From Mycobacterium simulans (GTDB taxonomy: Bacteria; Actinomycetota; Actinomycetes; Mycobacteriales; Mycobacteriaceae), in NCBI RefSeq assembly GCF_900232995.1, contig NZ_OCVX01000003.1, positions 2,645,623 to 2,709,622 of the forward strand: a DNA stretch of 64,000 nt, read 5' to 3'. The notes beneath the pieces were generated by a model. The model had not been told where the DNA came from. It saw nothing but the letters and a program-made list of their open reading frames with translations, and searched no databases. Positions 17,384 to 30,365 of the stretch are shown here, piece after piece. The position numbers and the translations under genes are program-made. Numbering within the stretch: position 1 is the first letter of the stretch; the number at the start of each line of letters is the position of its first letter.

Positions 17384-18124
17384 CTAAAAGACCACGAACC
17401 ACATGGCGATGTAGTGGCAGATCGCCGCGATCGCGGTGCAGGCGTGGAAGAACTCATGGAAGCCGAACGTCGTCGGCCATGGGTCCGGCCAGCGTAATCC
17501 GTAGAGGATGCCGCCAATGCTGTACAGGGCGCCACCGACGAACAGCAGCACCATCGCGGCCACCCCCGCATTGTGCAGGATTGTCCCGGTGTACCAGACC
17601 GCTACCCATCCCAGCAGTAGATACAGGGGCACGCCGACCCAGCGCGGCGCCGACGGCCAGCACATCTTCAGCAGGATCCCGGCGAGCGCGCCGCCCCAAA
17701 CAATCGTCAACACCAGGTGCCCGTTGTGGCCGGGCAGGGCCAGCAGCGCGAACGGTGTGTAACTACCGGCGATGAATACGAAGATCATCGAATGATCGGC
17801 CCGCTTCATCCATTTCCGGGCGGTCGCGGATTTCCAGTTGACTCGGTGGTAGGTGGCGCTCACGGTGAACATCAGGATCGTCGCCGCGGTATAGGCCAGC
17901 GTCGCCAGTCCGGCCTTGGTGGAGCCCACCGCCCACGACACCGCGACCAATGACGCGCCCGCGAAAACGGCGGCGGCGGCGGAATAGACGTGAATCCACC
18001 CGCGGAAGCGCGGCTTGGCCAGAACACGGGCGACGCCCTCGACGACATGGTGGGCGGCTTCGGATGGCGAAAACCCGTGCGCGTCGGGCTCGGCGCTAGT
18101 GAGCGTGCTGGTCTGGCTGCTCAT
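17384..18124 (-). CDS. Hemolysin III/YqfA (PAQR-type) membrane protein (Rv1085c-like)
   Basis: A 246-residue protein with seven hydrophobic segments. It carries the family's conserved polar residues: Ser-x3-His in SATYHRVNW and late His residues in [23 protein letters not shown], proposed zinc ligands in this superfamily. ATG 18124 follows a GGGAG site; a longer start at 18172 adds 16 residues. It is divergent from the prenyl diphosphate synthase. The name hemolysin III is historical and hemolytic activity should not be assumed. The ortholog is Rv1085c. Confidence 0.86.
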   Translation of the reverse strand: MSSQTSTLTSAEPDAHGFSPSEAAHHVVEGVARVLAKPRFRGWIHVYSAAAAVFAGASLVAVSWAVGSTKAGLATLAYTAATILMFTVSATYHRVNWKSATARKWMKRADHSMIFVFIAGSYTPFALLALPGHNGHLVLTIVWGGALAGILLKMCWPSAPRWVGVPLYLLLGWVAVWYTGTILHNAGVAAMVLLFVGGALYSIGGILYGLRWPDPWPTTFGFHEFFHACTAIAAICHYIAMWFVVF

Positions 18125-18264
18125 TTCTCCCGTTGCCTCGTCTAGTGATTGCCGGTGAATTTCATCGAACACAGTAACTGGGTTGGCTGTGAGACACCCG
18201 CTGGACGCGAGGTGAGATTGGCGGAATCCGGACCCGGAATTTGGCGTCGGTCACAGTAGTGTTG

Positions 18265-19059
18265 ATGTCCGTGGAGATCATCCCGGCGCGGCTCAAGGAA
18301 CCCTTGTATCGGCTCTATGAGCTGCGCCTGCGCCAGGGTCTGGCGGCCTCGAAATCCGAACTCCCCCGTCACATTGCGGTTCTGTGCGACGGCAATCGGC
18401 GGTGGGCGCGCGACGCGGGATATGACGACGTCAGCTACGGCTACCGGATGGGTGCGGTCAAGATCGCCGAGATGCTGCGCTGGTGCCAAGAAGCCGGCAT
18501 CGAAATGACCACCGTCTACCTGCTGTCCACGGAAAACCTGCAACGCGATCCCGACGAGCTGGCCGGATTGATCGAGATCATTACCGATGTCGTCGAGGAG
18601 ATCTGCGCACCGGCCAACCGCTGGAGTGTGCGCACCGTCGGCGATCTTGAGTTGCTCGGTGATGAACCGGCCCGTCGGCTGCGCTATGCGGTGGATTCCA
18701 CGCCGGAAAATGCGCCATTCCATGTCAACGTCGCGGTGGGCTATGGCGGCCGTCGCGAGATCGTCGACGCGGTGCGGGCGTTGTTGAGCAAGGAATTCGC
18801 CAACGGCGCCACCGCCGAAGATCTCATCGAAGCGGTGACCGTCGACGGTATCTCCGAAAACCTTTACACCTCAGGGCAACCCGACCCAGATCTAGTGATC
18901 CGCACCTCGGGCGAGCAACGCCTGTCGGGATTTTTGCTGTGGCAGAGCGCCTACTCGGAGATGTGGTTCACCGAAGCGCACTGGCCCGCATTCCGGCGGG
19001 TCGATTTCCTGCGCGCCCTGCGCGACTACAGCCAACGGCATCGTCGATACGGCAGGTGA
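18265..19059 (+). CDS. Short-chain Z-isoprenyl diphosphate synthase (UppS family)
   Basis: About 264 residues. The cis-prenyltransferase signature is clear: HIAVLCDGNRRWAR with the catalytic Asp, the LSTENLQR motif, and the C-terminal PDPDLVIRTSGEQRLSGFLLWQSAYSEMWF with the Arg pair and Glu that bind isopentenyl diphosphate. It closely matches Rv1086, which makes omega,E,Z-farnesyl diphosphate, the C15 precursor of decaprenyl phosphate for cell-wall synthesis. GTG 18271 is an alternative start giving the 262 residues of the H37Rv protein. Confidence 0.92.
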   Translation: MSVEIIPARLKEPLYRLYELRLRQGLAASKSELPRHIAVLCDGNRRWARDAGYDDVSYGYRMGAVKIAEMLRWCQEAGIEMTTVYLLSTENLQRDPDELAGLIEIITDVVEEICAPANRWSVRTVGDLELLGDEPARRLRYAVDSTPENAPFHVNVAVGYGGRREIVDAVRALLSKEFANGATAEDLIEAVTVDGISENLYTSGQPDPDLVIRTSGEQRLSGFLLWQSAYSEMWFTEAHWPAFRRVDFLRALRDYSQRHRRYGR

Positions 19060-19209
19060 ATCGGCGGCCGCCATTGGGCATACTGCCCAACCCCGCCGAG
19101 CAAGCGTGTGCATTCTGCTCGTGCATCTCGGGCGGATTGGGTGCGAGATAGCAATACCGTCTGCTCTCCCGGATGAGATATCCGATGGTGATTCGACCGG
19201 AGGAAAGTG

Positions 19210-20584
19210 ATGTCGTTTGTGACAGCTGCGCCGGAGGCGCTGGTGGCGGCCGCGTCGGACCTGGCGAGCGTCGGGTCGGCGCTCACCGAAGCCAATGCCG
19301 CGGCGTTGGCCCCGACCACTGGGTTGCTGGCCGCGGGCGCCGACGAGGTATCCGCGGCTATCGCATCGCTGTTTGGGTCGCACGGCCAGGCCTATCAGAC
19401 GGTAAGTGCCCAGATGTCGGCGTTTCACCAGCAATTCGTGCAGGCGTTGACAACTGGCGGCGGTATGTATGCCACCGCCGAGGCGGCAAACGCTGAGCAG
19501 CAGCTGCTCAAGGCCATCAATGCGCCCACCCAGGCGTTGCTGGGGCGCCCGCTGATCGGCGACGGCGTCAACGGCGGGCCGGGGCAAGACGGCGGGCCCG
19601 GGGGGCTGTTGTACGGCAACGGCGGCAATGGTGGTGCCAGCACGACACCCGGGGTGGCCGGCGGCAACGGCGGCGCGGCCGGGTTGATCGGTAACGGCGG
19701 GTTTGGCGGGGCGGGCGGGCCTGGCGCTGCCGGCGGTAACGGCGGTGCCGGTGGCTGGCTAAACGGTAACGGCGGTGCCGGCGGTGCCGGCGGGACATCG
19801 GGCAGTATCGGCGTCGCCGGCGGGGCCGGTGGACATGGTGGGGCGGCTGGGCTGTGGGGTGTCGGCGGTGCCGGCGGCAACGGTGGAGACGGCACGTCGG
19901 GATTCGCAGGCCTCCCGGGCAGTGCCGGCAGCGCCGGCGGTAACGGCGGCGCCGGCGGGCCCGCTGGGTGGGTTGGGAATGCGGGGGGCGGGGGGCACGG
20001 CGGCCACGGCGGGGCCTGGCGCGGGGGCGGCGGCCGGGGGCCCTACGGGGGCCGCGGGGGCGGGGGGGGGCGGGGGTGGGGGGGGGGACCGGGGGGCTTG
20101 GGGGGCCGGGGGCTTAGGCATCGCCGGGAAGGGCGGCGCCGGCGGTGGCGGCGGCGATGGCGGTAGCGGTGGTGCCGGTGGAGGCGGCGCCAGCGGTGAC
20201 GGCTCGTGGATGGTGGGCACAGGCGGTTCCGGCGGACACGGTGGTGTCGGCGGGGCCGGAGCCAAGGGCGGTAGCGGCCCCGGCGGGACCGGCGCTAACG
20301 GCAGCGGCGGTGCCGGGGGTGACGGCGGCAACGGCGCCATCGGCGGATCGCTGTATGGCAACGGCGGTTCCGGCGGGAACGGGGGCGCCGGCGGGGCAAG
20401 TGGTGGCGCTGGCGGTGTCGTCGGTGCGGGCGGCGGTGGCGGCACCGGCGGCGGCGCCCAGCTGATCGGCGACGGCGGCGACGGCGGAGCTGGGGGCACC
20501 GGGGCGCCCAGCGGGCCCGGTGGCGCCGGCGGCACCAAGGGGCTGCTGTCCGGCATAGCCGGGACGCCCGGGGCTTCTCCTTAA
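19210..20584 (+). pseudogene. PE_PGRS family gene with a frame break in a G-rich tract
   Basis: ATG 19210 follows GGAGGAAAGTG. Residues 1 to about 95 are a PE domain ([20 protein letters not shown]; tail [10 protein letters not shown]), followed by Gly-Gly-Ala/Asn repeats. The first frame stays PGRS-like to about 20020 and then turns Arg-rich. A second frame is PGRS-like from about 20110 to the stop at 20584 (GIAGTPGASP). The switch lies in 20030-20105, a mass of G runs, so sequence error is likely. A corrected product would have about 458 residues. Position matches PE_PGRS21 (Rv1087). PE_PGRS proteins are surface or secreted, with varied and mostly unproven roles. Confidence 0.75.
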
Positions 20585-20611
20585 TCCGGCCATAATCGAC
20601 TGGGCGAAACG

Positions 20612-22969
<2,358 letters not shown>

Positions 22970-22979
22970 CGCGGCTATT

Positions 22980-22993
22980 TGTGTCGCGACACA
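22980..22993. promoter_or_regulatory. 14-bp perfect palindrome upstream of desA2
   Basis: TGTGTCGCGACACA lies 10 bases after the glyA stop and 48 bases before the desA2 ATG, close to the expected promoter. It is symmetric like a TetR-family operator. The regulator is not encoded nearby. Confidence 0.4.
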
Positions 22994-23041
22994 TGGCTGG
23001 GTAATTTCGCAGAACCTGTGTATGCGGGTTACAGTTACTGC

Positions 23042-23869
23042 ATGGCACAGAAACCTGTAGCTAATGCGTTGACTCTCGAGCTCGAGCCGGTGGTCGAAGA
23101 GAACGTGGCTCGACACCTCGACACCGAGGAGCTCTGGTTCGCCCACGATTACGTCCCGTTCGACCAGGGCGAGAATTTCGCCTTTCTTGGCGGGCGCGAC
23201 TGGGATCCGTCCCAGGCAACGCTGCCCCGAGTGATTACCGACGCCTGCGAGATCCTGCTGATTCTCAAGGACAACCTGTCCGGTCATCACCGTGAGCTCG
23301 TCGAGCACTTCATTCTCGAGGACTATTGGGGCCGCTGGCTCGGCCGATGGACGGCCGAGGAGCACCTGCACGCCATCGCGCTACGCGAATACCTGGTGGT
23401 CACCAGGGAGGTCGACCCGACGGCGAACGAAGAGGTTCGCGTCGAGTACGTGATGAAGGGCTACCGCGGCGACACGTACACACAGGTCGAGACGTTGGTC
23501 TACATGGCGTTCTACGAGCGTTCTTGCGCGGTCTTCTGCCGCAACCTGGCCGCGCAGATCGAAGAGCCCATCCTGGCCGGACTCATCGACCGCATCGCCC
23601 GCGACGAAACGCGCCACGAGGAGTTCTTCGCCAACCTCGTCACGCACTGCCTCGACTACACACACGACGAGACGATCGCGGCGATCGCTGCCCGTGCGGC
23701 CGACCTCCAAGTCATCGGTGCCGACATTGACGCCTACCAGGACAAAGTGGCGAACGTGGCCGATGCCGGGATTTTCGGCGCCCCGCAGCTGCGGCAGGTG
23801 ATCTCCGATCGCATCACCGCATGGGGGCTGGCCGACGAGCCTGCGCTGAAGCAATTCGTCACCCGCTAG
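23042..23869 (+). CDS. desA2: Acyl-ACP desaturase-like protein
   Basis: A 275-residue protein, equal in length to Rv1094 DesA2. The diiron-binding helices are visible: RWTAEEHLHAIALREY (a lone E-E-x-x-H type motif) and DETRHEEFFANLV (D-E-x-R-H). They match the ferritin-like four-helix fold of plant-type soluble stearoyl-ACP desaturases. The family introduces a double bond in ACP-bound fatty acids for mycolic acid synthesis; DesA2 from M. tuberculosis is reported as divergent in fold and cofactor site, so catalysis is not assured. ATG 23042 fits the family length; the longer frame from 22979 would include the palindrome. Confidence 0.92.
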   Translation: MAQKPVANALTLELEPVVEENVARHLDTEELWFAHDYVPFDQGENFAFLGGRDWDPSQATLPRVITDACEILLILKDNLSGHHRELVEHFILEDYWGRWLGRWTAEEHLHAIALREYLVVTREVDPTANEEVRVEYVMKGYRGDTYTQVETLVYMAFYERSCAVFCRNLAAQIEEPILAGLIDRIARDETRHEEFFANLVTHCLDYTHDETIAAIAARAADLQVIGADIDAYQDKVANVADAGIFGAPQLRQVISDRITAWGLADEPALKQFVTR

Positions 23870-23891
23870 GCCTGACTGCTTGGCTCCTTCT

Positions 23892-23910
23892 CACTCCGCT
23901 GCGCGGAGTG
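23892..23910. terminator. Hairpin after desA2
   Basis: CACTCCGC-TGC-GCGGAGTG is a perfect 8-bp stem 23 bases after the desA2 stop, without a T run. It is probably the transcript end. Confidence 0.5.
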
Positions 23911-23990
23911 CATCGTCGCCAAGCTGAGCCCCTAGCGCGTCGGCGCGTCTGCCCTGCGGGGGTGTCACCACCGGAGTAGCGTCGCACTCG

Positions 23991-24206
23991 ATGGCCAGCG
24001 ACATGCTCTGCTGCCAGGGCGGCACTTTCTGTCACTACGAAGGCAGGACCGGCCCCGGTCCTGGTGCCGCGGCCCGCGCCGATACGCTCGTGTGGGTCCG
24101 CCCGAGCGCTTTAGCTCGAGGAGCGCTCCGTGACCGATACCCGGACGTACGTGCTCGACACCTCCGTGCTGCTGTCCGACCCGTGGGCCTGCAGCCGGTT
24201 CGCTGA
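23991..24206 (+). CDS. Small ORF overlapping phoH2, possible PhoAT antitoxin
   Basis: A 71-codon frame from ATG 23991, overlapping the start of phoH2 by 77 bases. In M. tuberculosis and M. smegmatis a small gene, phoAT, is reported immediately upstream of or overlapping phoH2 and acts as its antitoxin. Position and size fit that report. The peptide (starting [11 protein letters not shown], with a run of Arg-rich residues) shows no motif I can recognise, its ribosome binding site is weak, and the second half is forced by phoH2 codons. It may be a shadow frame. Confidence 0.3.
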   Translation: MASDMLCCQGGTFCHYEGRTGPGPGAAARADTLVWVRPSALARGALRDRYPDVRARHLRAAVRPVGLQPVR

Positions 24207-25431
24207 GCACGAGGTGGTGGTACCGCTGGTGGTAATCAGCGAACTGGAGGCCAAGCGTCATCACCACGAACTCGGGTGGTTCGCCCGCCAGGCGCTGCGG
24301 TTGTTCGACGATCTCCGGCTAGAGCACGGGCGCTTGGATCAACCCATTCCCGTTGGTACTCAAGGCGGTTCGCTGCGCGTCGAACTCAACCACACGGACC
24401 CGGCGGTGCTGCCTGCCGGCTTTCGCACCGACAGTAACGATTCCCGGATCCTCAGCTGCGCCGCCAACCTCGCCGCGGATGGCAAACGAGTCACGTTGGT
24501 CAGCAAGGACATTCCCCTTCGGGTCAAGGCCGCGGCGGTCGGCCTGGCAGCCGATGAGTACCACGCACAGGACGTCGTCGCGTCGGGCTGGTCGGGGATG
24601 CATGAGGTCGAGACCGCTGTCGAGGATATCGACGCGCTGTTTGCCGAAGGCGAGATCGACCTCGTGGAGGCCCGGGATTTGCCGTGTCATACCGGGATTC
24701 GGCTGTTAGGGGGCAGTTCCCACGCGCTGGGCCGAGTCACCGCCGCCAAGCGTGTGCAGCTAGTTCGCGGGGACCGCGAGGTTTTCGGGCTGCGGGGCCG
24801 CTCCGCCGAACAGCGGGTGGCGCTCGATCTGCTCCTCGACGAGTCCGTGGGAATTGTGTCACTGGGCGGCAAGGCAGGCACCGGAAAGTCAGCGCTGGCG
24901 CTGTGTGCGGGACTGGAAGCCGTGCTGGAGCGCCGAACCCAGCGCAAGGTGGTGGTTTTCCGCCCGCTATACGCGGTTGGCGGCCAGGAGCTCGGCTACC
25001 TGCCGGGTAGCGAGAGCGACAAGATGGGCCCGTGGGCCCAAGCGGTGTTCGACACGCTCGAGGGCCTGGCCAGCCCCGCGGTCCTAGAGGAAGTCCTTTC
25101 CCGGGGCATGCTCGAGGTGCTGCCGCTAACCCACATCCGGGGCCGCTCGTTGCATGACTCGTTCGTCATCGTCGACGAGGCTCAGTCGCTGGAACGCAAC
25201 GTGCTGCTGACCGTGCTATCGCGGCTCGGCACCGGATCCCGGGTGGTACTGACCCACGACATCGCACAGCGCGACAACCTGCGGGTCGGCCGCCATGACG
25301 GGGTTGCCGCGGTGATCGAGAAGCTCAAAGGCCATCCGCTGTTCGCGCACATCACGTTGCTGCGGAGCGAGCGGTCGCCCATTGCCGCGCTGGTCACCGA
25401 GATGCTCGAGGAAATCACCGGGCCACGCTGA
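24130..25431 (+). CDS. phoH2: PhoH2: PIN-domain RNase fused to PhoH ATPase
   Basis: A 433-residue fusion of the same length as Rv1095. The N-terminal PIN domain has acidic residues in [12 protein letters not shown] (Asp10) and TDSNDSRIL. The C-terminal PhoH domain has Walker [10 protein letters not shown] (near 250) and Walker [14 protein letters not shown] (near 345). Mycobacterial PhoH2 proteins are described as ATP-dependent RNA helicase-RNases that behave as toxins. GTG 24130 follows CGAGGAGCGCTCC. An overlapping small frame may be the antitoxin. Confidence 0.93.
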   Translation: MTDTRTYVLDTSVLLSDPWACSRFAEHEVVVPLVVISELEAKRHHHELGWFARQALRLFDDLRLEHGRLDQPIPVGTQGGSLRVELNHTDPAVLPAGFRTDSNDSRILSCAANLAADGKRVTLVSKDIPLRVKAAAVGLAADEYHAQDVVASGWSGMHEVETAVEDIDALFAEGEIDLVEARDLPCHTGIRLLGGSSHALGRVTAAKRVQLVRGDREVFGLRGRSAEQRVALDLLLDESVGIVSLGGKAGTGKSALALCAGLEAVLERRTQRKVVVFRPLYAVGGQELGYLPGSESDKMGPWAQAVFDTLEGLASPAVLEEVLSRGMLEVLPLTHIRGRSLHDSFVIVDEAQSLERNVLLTVLSRLGTGSRVVLTHDIAQRDNLRVGRHDGVAAVIEKLKGHPLFAHITLLRSERSPIAALVTEMLEEITGPR

Positions 25432-25442
25432 CCGACCGCATT

Positions 25443-25536
25443 GAGTGTGCTCTGTGGGCTTTCAGTGGGCATTCAGGGCGGCAAAATCGCGTGGAACCCG
25501 GCCTGACTGCACACTGAAACCCCAGGAAACACACTC
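25443..25536. repeat. Inverted repeat pair between phoH2 and the deacetylase gene
   Basis: The 25-base arm 25443-25467 (GAGTGTG...GGCTTTCAGTG) and the reverse complement of 25512-25536 are the same length and match at 20 of 25 positions, separated by 44 bases. A further CACACACTC follows at about 25548. It looks like a degenerate interspersed palindromic element. Confidence 0.55.
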
Positions 25537-25577
25537 GACGCCCAGATCACACACTCCTCGCCCGGTAGGCTGCCATC

Positions 25578-26462
25578 GTGCCGAAACGACCCGACAACCT
25601 CGCCTGGCGCTACTGGCGCACGGTTTTCGGTGTCGTGGTGGCCGCCGCGGTGCTGGTGATCGGCTCCCTTACCGGCCACGTCACGCGTGCCGAGAACCTG
25701 AATTGTTCGGTGATCAAGTGTGTCGCACTGACCTTCGACGATGGTCCGGGGCCGTATACCGATCGGCTGCTGCAAATACTGAAGGACGGTGACATCCCGG
25801 ACGCCAAGGCGACGTTTTTCCTGATCGGCAACAAGGTGGCAGCCAATCCGACCGGCGCCAAACGCATCGCCGATGCGGGGATGGAGATCGGCAGCCACAC
25901 CTGGGAACACCCCAACATGACGACGATCCCGCCCGAGGACATCGCCGGCCAGTTCTCGCGGGCCAACGACGCGATAACCGCCGCAACGGGGCGAACACCC
26001 ACCCTGTACCGTCCCGCCGGCGGCCTGTCCAACGATGCGGTGCGCCAGACCGCAGCCAAGTTTGGGCAAGCCGAAATTCTTTGGGACGTTATCCCTTTCG
26101 ACTGGGCCAACGACTCTAACACCGCGGCAACCCGGGCGCTGCTGATGTCGCAGATCAAACCCGGCTCGGTGGTGCTGTTCCACGACACCTACTCCAGCAC
26201 CGTCGACCTTGTCTACCAGTTCATCCCGGTGCTTAAGGCCAACGGCTACCGGCTGGTGACGGTAAGCGAGCTGCTCGGGCCGCGGGCGCCCGGAACCAGT
26301 TATGGGAGCAGGGAGAACGGTCCACCCGTCAATCAACTGCGTGACATCCCGGCGAGCGAGATCCCGCCGCTGCCCAATACCCCGTCCCCCAAGCCGATGC
26401 CTAACTTCCCGATCACCGACATTGCGGGACAGAACTCCGGCGGGCCAAACAACGGTGCCTAA
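25578..26462 (+). CDS. Exported polysaccharide deacetylase, NodB family (Rv1096-like)
   Basis: A 294-residue protein. The N-terminal helix VFGVVVAAAVLVIGSLTG serves as a signal anchor. The NodB domain carries TFDDGPG (Asp54/Asp55), SHTWEHP (zinc His107/His111), PAGG and a late LFHDTY. These are the metal triad and catalytic residues of carbohydrate esterase family 4. Rv1096 has been described as a peptidoglycan deacetylase. The C-terminal 50 residues are Pro-rich and low in complexity. The last codons overlap the next gene's GTG start by 8 bases, linking the pair. Confidence 0.9.
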   Translation: MPKRPDNLAWRYWRTVFGVVVAAAVLVIGSLTGHVTRAENLNCSVIKCVALTFDDGPGPYTDRLLQILKDGDIPDAKATFFLIGNKVAANPTGAKRIADAGMEIGSHTWEHPNMTTIPPEDIAGQFSRANDAITAATGRTPTLYRPAGGLSNDAVRQTAAKFGQAEILWDVIPFDWANDSNTAATRALLMSQIKPGSVVLFHDTYSSTVDLVYQFIPVLKANGYRLVTVSELLGPRAPGTSYGSRENGPPVNQLRDIPASEIPPLPNTPSPKPMPNFPITDIAGQNSGGPNNGA

Positions 26463-27942
26463 GAGTGCCCGCAAGTTAGCGATTCAATACGGACTCGATC
26501 TTGCGCTGGCCTACATTTTCGCCGTCCTCGACGCGTGCGCAATCCTGATCCCGCTTCGGGGTCACACGTCCGCGGCGCTGAATGCCGATTTCGTGCAACG
26601 GAACACGGCGACGGTGGTGGTGCTGGTAGTGCTGGGGACAATTGGCGTCGCGGTCGGCGGGTTCCTCAGCCTCGCCCCCACCCTGCGGTGGTATGCCGCC
26701 GGGGCCGAACCCACTCCGGCCCAACGGGCCTCCGCGATGAAACTTGCCGGCCGCCAGTCGGCGATCCTGGCGACGGCCTGGGCAATATGCGGTGGAGCCC
26801 TTCTGCTGTTGAACCGGAACTCGGGGCCCGCACTGCTGCTGCCCATTCTGCTCGGTGTGCTACTCGGCGGTGCCGCCGCCGCGGGCACCGGCCTACTGCT
26901 CGCGCAACACACCCTGAGGCCGATCATGGCGGCCGCCACCCGGGGTTCCGAGCAGGGCATCGCGGTACCCGGTGTGTTCGCGCGATTGGTTCTGTTGTGG
27001 TTCTTATGCAGCGCACTGCCCATTGGGATCATCGCAACGTTTGTGATCCTGCATTCCTACGGCTGGCTGCTCCAGAAGAGCGCGTCGTTGGATGCGCCTG
27101 TATTGGTGGTGGCGGTAGCGGCGATAGTTCTGGGATTGCCGGTGATGATCCTGACGTCGCGATCCATTGCCGATCCACTGGGCGAGGTCGTCGACGCGAT
27201 GGCCGAGGTCGAACACGGCCGCATCGACACGCAAATCGGCGTCTACGAACGCTCCCAAATCGGGCGCCTGCAAACGGGATTCAACCGAATGGTCGCCGGA
27301 CTCGCCGAGCGGGACCGGGTACGCGATCTGTTCGGCCGCCACGTCGGAATCGACGTAGCCCATCGAGCGATTGAAGAAGGTGCCACGCTGACCGGAGACG
27401 TGGTGGAGGCGGCCGTCCTTTACATCGACCTCGTCGGCTCCACGCAATTGACGGAAAGCCTTCCGCCGCAAGAGGTTGCCGAGGTGCTCAATCAATTCTT
27501 CCGGATAGTCGTCGGCGCCGTCGACGAACATCACGGGCTGATCAACAAATTCGAGGGTGATGCGGCGTTGGCCATTTTCGGAGCGCCGCTACGGACCAAC
27601 GAACCGGCATCGGCGGCGCTGGCCGCCGCACGCACGTTGGGCACCCAGCTGCGTCAGCTACCCGTGGTCGACTTCGGTATCGGGGTTTCGGCGGGCCGCG
27701 TCTTTGCCGGCAACATCGGTGCCGAAAACCGGTATGAATACACGGTTATCGGTGATGCCGTCAACGAGGCCGCGCGGCTGGCCGATCTTGCCAAAACCTC
27801 CGAGCGGCGGATCCTGTGCTCGGCCGCGGCCATCGACCGTGCCGATAAGGCCGAACAGCAGCGGTGGGCCGAGTGCTATTCCACGGTGCTACGCGGCCGC
27901 TCCGAAGCCACGCACGTCTCCGCGCCGGCGGGTACCGGTTAG
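26455..27942 (+). CDS. Membrane-bound class III adenylate cyclase with HAMP domain
   Basis: A 495-residue protein from GTG 26455. Six hydrophobic segments in the first 240 residues are followed by a HAMP linker (SRSIADPLGEVVDAMAEVEHG) and a class III cyclase domain (about 300-480). The catalytic set is intact: metal Asp in YIDLVGST (near 325), Lys365 and metal Asp369 in INKFEGDAALAIF, and the Asn/Arg of VIGDAVNEAARL. The layout is that of the Rv1318c-Rv1320c/Rv3645 group. I recall no cyclase between Rv1096 and Rv1097c in H37Rv, so this is an accessory insertion. It overlaps the deacetylase gene and abuts Rv1097c convergently with zero gap. Confidence 0.87.
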   Translation: MPKSARKLAIQYGLDLALAYIFAVLDACAILIPLRGHTSAALNADFVQRNTATVVVLVVLGTIGVAVGGFLSLAPTLRWYAAGAEPTPAQRASAMKLAGRQSAILATAWAICGGALLLLNRNSGPALLLPILLGVLLGGAAAAGTGLLLAQHTLRPIMAAATRGSEQGIAVPGVFARLVLLWFLCSALPIGIIATFVILHSYGWLLQKSASLDAPVLVVAVAAIVLGLPVMILTSRSIADPLGEVVDAMAEVEHGRIDTQIGVYERSQIGRLQTGFNRMVAGLAERDRVRDLFGRHVGIDVAHRAIEEGATLTGDVVEAAVLYIDLVGSTQLTESLPPQEVAEVLNQFFRIVVGAVDEHHGLINKFEGDAALAIFGAPLRTNEPASAALAAARTLGTQLRQLPVVDFGIGVSAGRVFAGNIGAENRYEYTVIGDAVNEAARLADLAKTSERRILCSAAAIDRADKAEQQRWAECYSTVLRGRSEATHVSAPAGTG

Positions 27943-28922
27943 CTACTTTGCGACCTTCAGCGCCGCAATGACCTGGTTGACGACGGCTTGGGGGGCCGGA
28001 TCGCCGATTGGTGTTGCGCCCAAGAAGATGGTGACCGGTTTGGTGTCGACCGCGATGATCGTCACCGTGTCACCCTTCACCTTGCGTGAGGTGTCAGCGA
28101 TCGTGATGTCGGCATCCACCCGGGCGGCCTTCACCCCATCGACCGTAATCGACGACGTTTTCTTCGAGCCCAGGGTGGGCGACGATTGCGAATAGCCGGG
28201 ACCGCTGGCCACGCAGTCCATCAACTTCGATGCTTGCTGGCTGATGTCCATGCTGGGGACGAAGTTGGTAATCGCGACCTCGACCTGCTGCATCCACTGG
28301 TTGGCTCCCGGTACTTCCTGGCCGAGGCCCACCGCGTCAATGAGATTCGGGTTCTGGTCGTCGGAGTACGGCGTCCATCCGGGTGCCGCGCTGGCGGGGA
28401 ACGACAGCTTGCCCGCGCTGATCGTGCTGCCGACGCCCGACGCGTCACCGCCGGAGACGTTGGGTGTACAGCCGGTCGCAGTCTGTTGAGAATTGTTGGG
28501 CTGCGACGTCGCAGCGCTTTGCGACGGTGTGGTCCCGGAGGGGCCGGCGGTGCTCGATGTGTTTCGGTTGCTGAGGGCGACCGCCAGGATTACCACCAGC
28601 ACGATGACGCCCAGCACGGCGATCCCGGTGATGATCAACCACGGCATCTTCGAACCGGGCCGATTCGGCGGCGGTCCAGGCGGGTAGGACCCGCCCGGCC
28701 AACCCGAGGGGTATTGCTGCGGGTGGGAGCCGGCCGGGGCGGAAGGGTCCATACCGCTTTGCGGATTGCCGTAAGGGCCACCTGGCGGGTACTGGTACGG
28801 GCCGCTCTGCGGCTGTCCGCCCCAATATGGGTCCTGTCCATACGGATTCGTTCCGTAGGGACCCTGACCATAGGGGCCCTGACCATAGGGACCCTGACCA
28901 TAGGGACCGCCGGGCGGAGCCG

Positions 28923-28926
<4 letters not shown>
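27943..28926 (-). CDS. Gly/Pro/Tyr-rich single-pass membrane protein (Rv1097c-like)
   Basis: A 327-residue protein. The first 60 residues contain tandem GPYGQ units encoded by 15-base DNA repeats, followed by a Pro-rich linker. A single membrane helix ([24 protein letters not shown]) leads to an extracytoplasmic domain of about 190 residues with two Cys. The GTG start overlaps the stop of fumC (GTGA), so it is translated from the fumC transcript. It corresponds to Rv1097c. The function is unknown; the build resembles other mycobacterial membrane proteins with disordered cytoplasmic tails. Confidence 0.82.
28858..28905. repeat. Short tandem repeat, about three 15-base units
   Basis: Units of about CCCTGACCATAGGGA encode the GPYGQ repeats at the N-terminus of the Rv1097c-like protein. 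Copy number is likely to vary between strains. Confidence 0.75.
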
Positions 28927-30329
<1,403 letters not shown>

Positions 30330-30365
30330 AGATTGGGTTTCCTTGCTTGTCGGCGGTGTTGTTGG

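Noticed and set aside
19568..20556. Pro/Arg-rich minus-strand frames across the PE_PGRS gene
   Set aside because: Complement of Gly-Gly-Ala codons always yields such frames; the plus strand carries the PE domain and start site.
19560..20580. PGRS repeats considered as a CRISPR-like array
   Set aside because: The periodicity is coding (Gly-Gly-x), with no constant repeat and unique-spacer structure.
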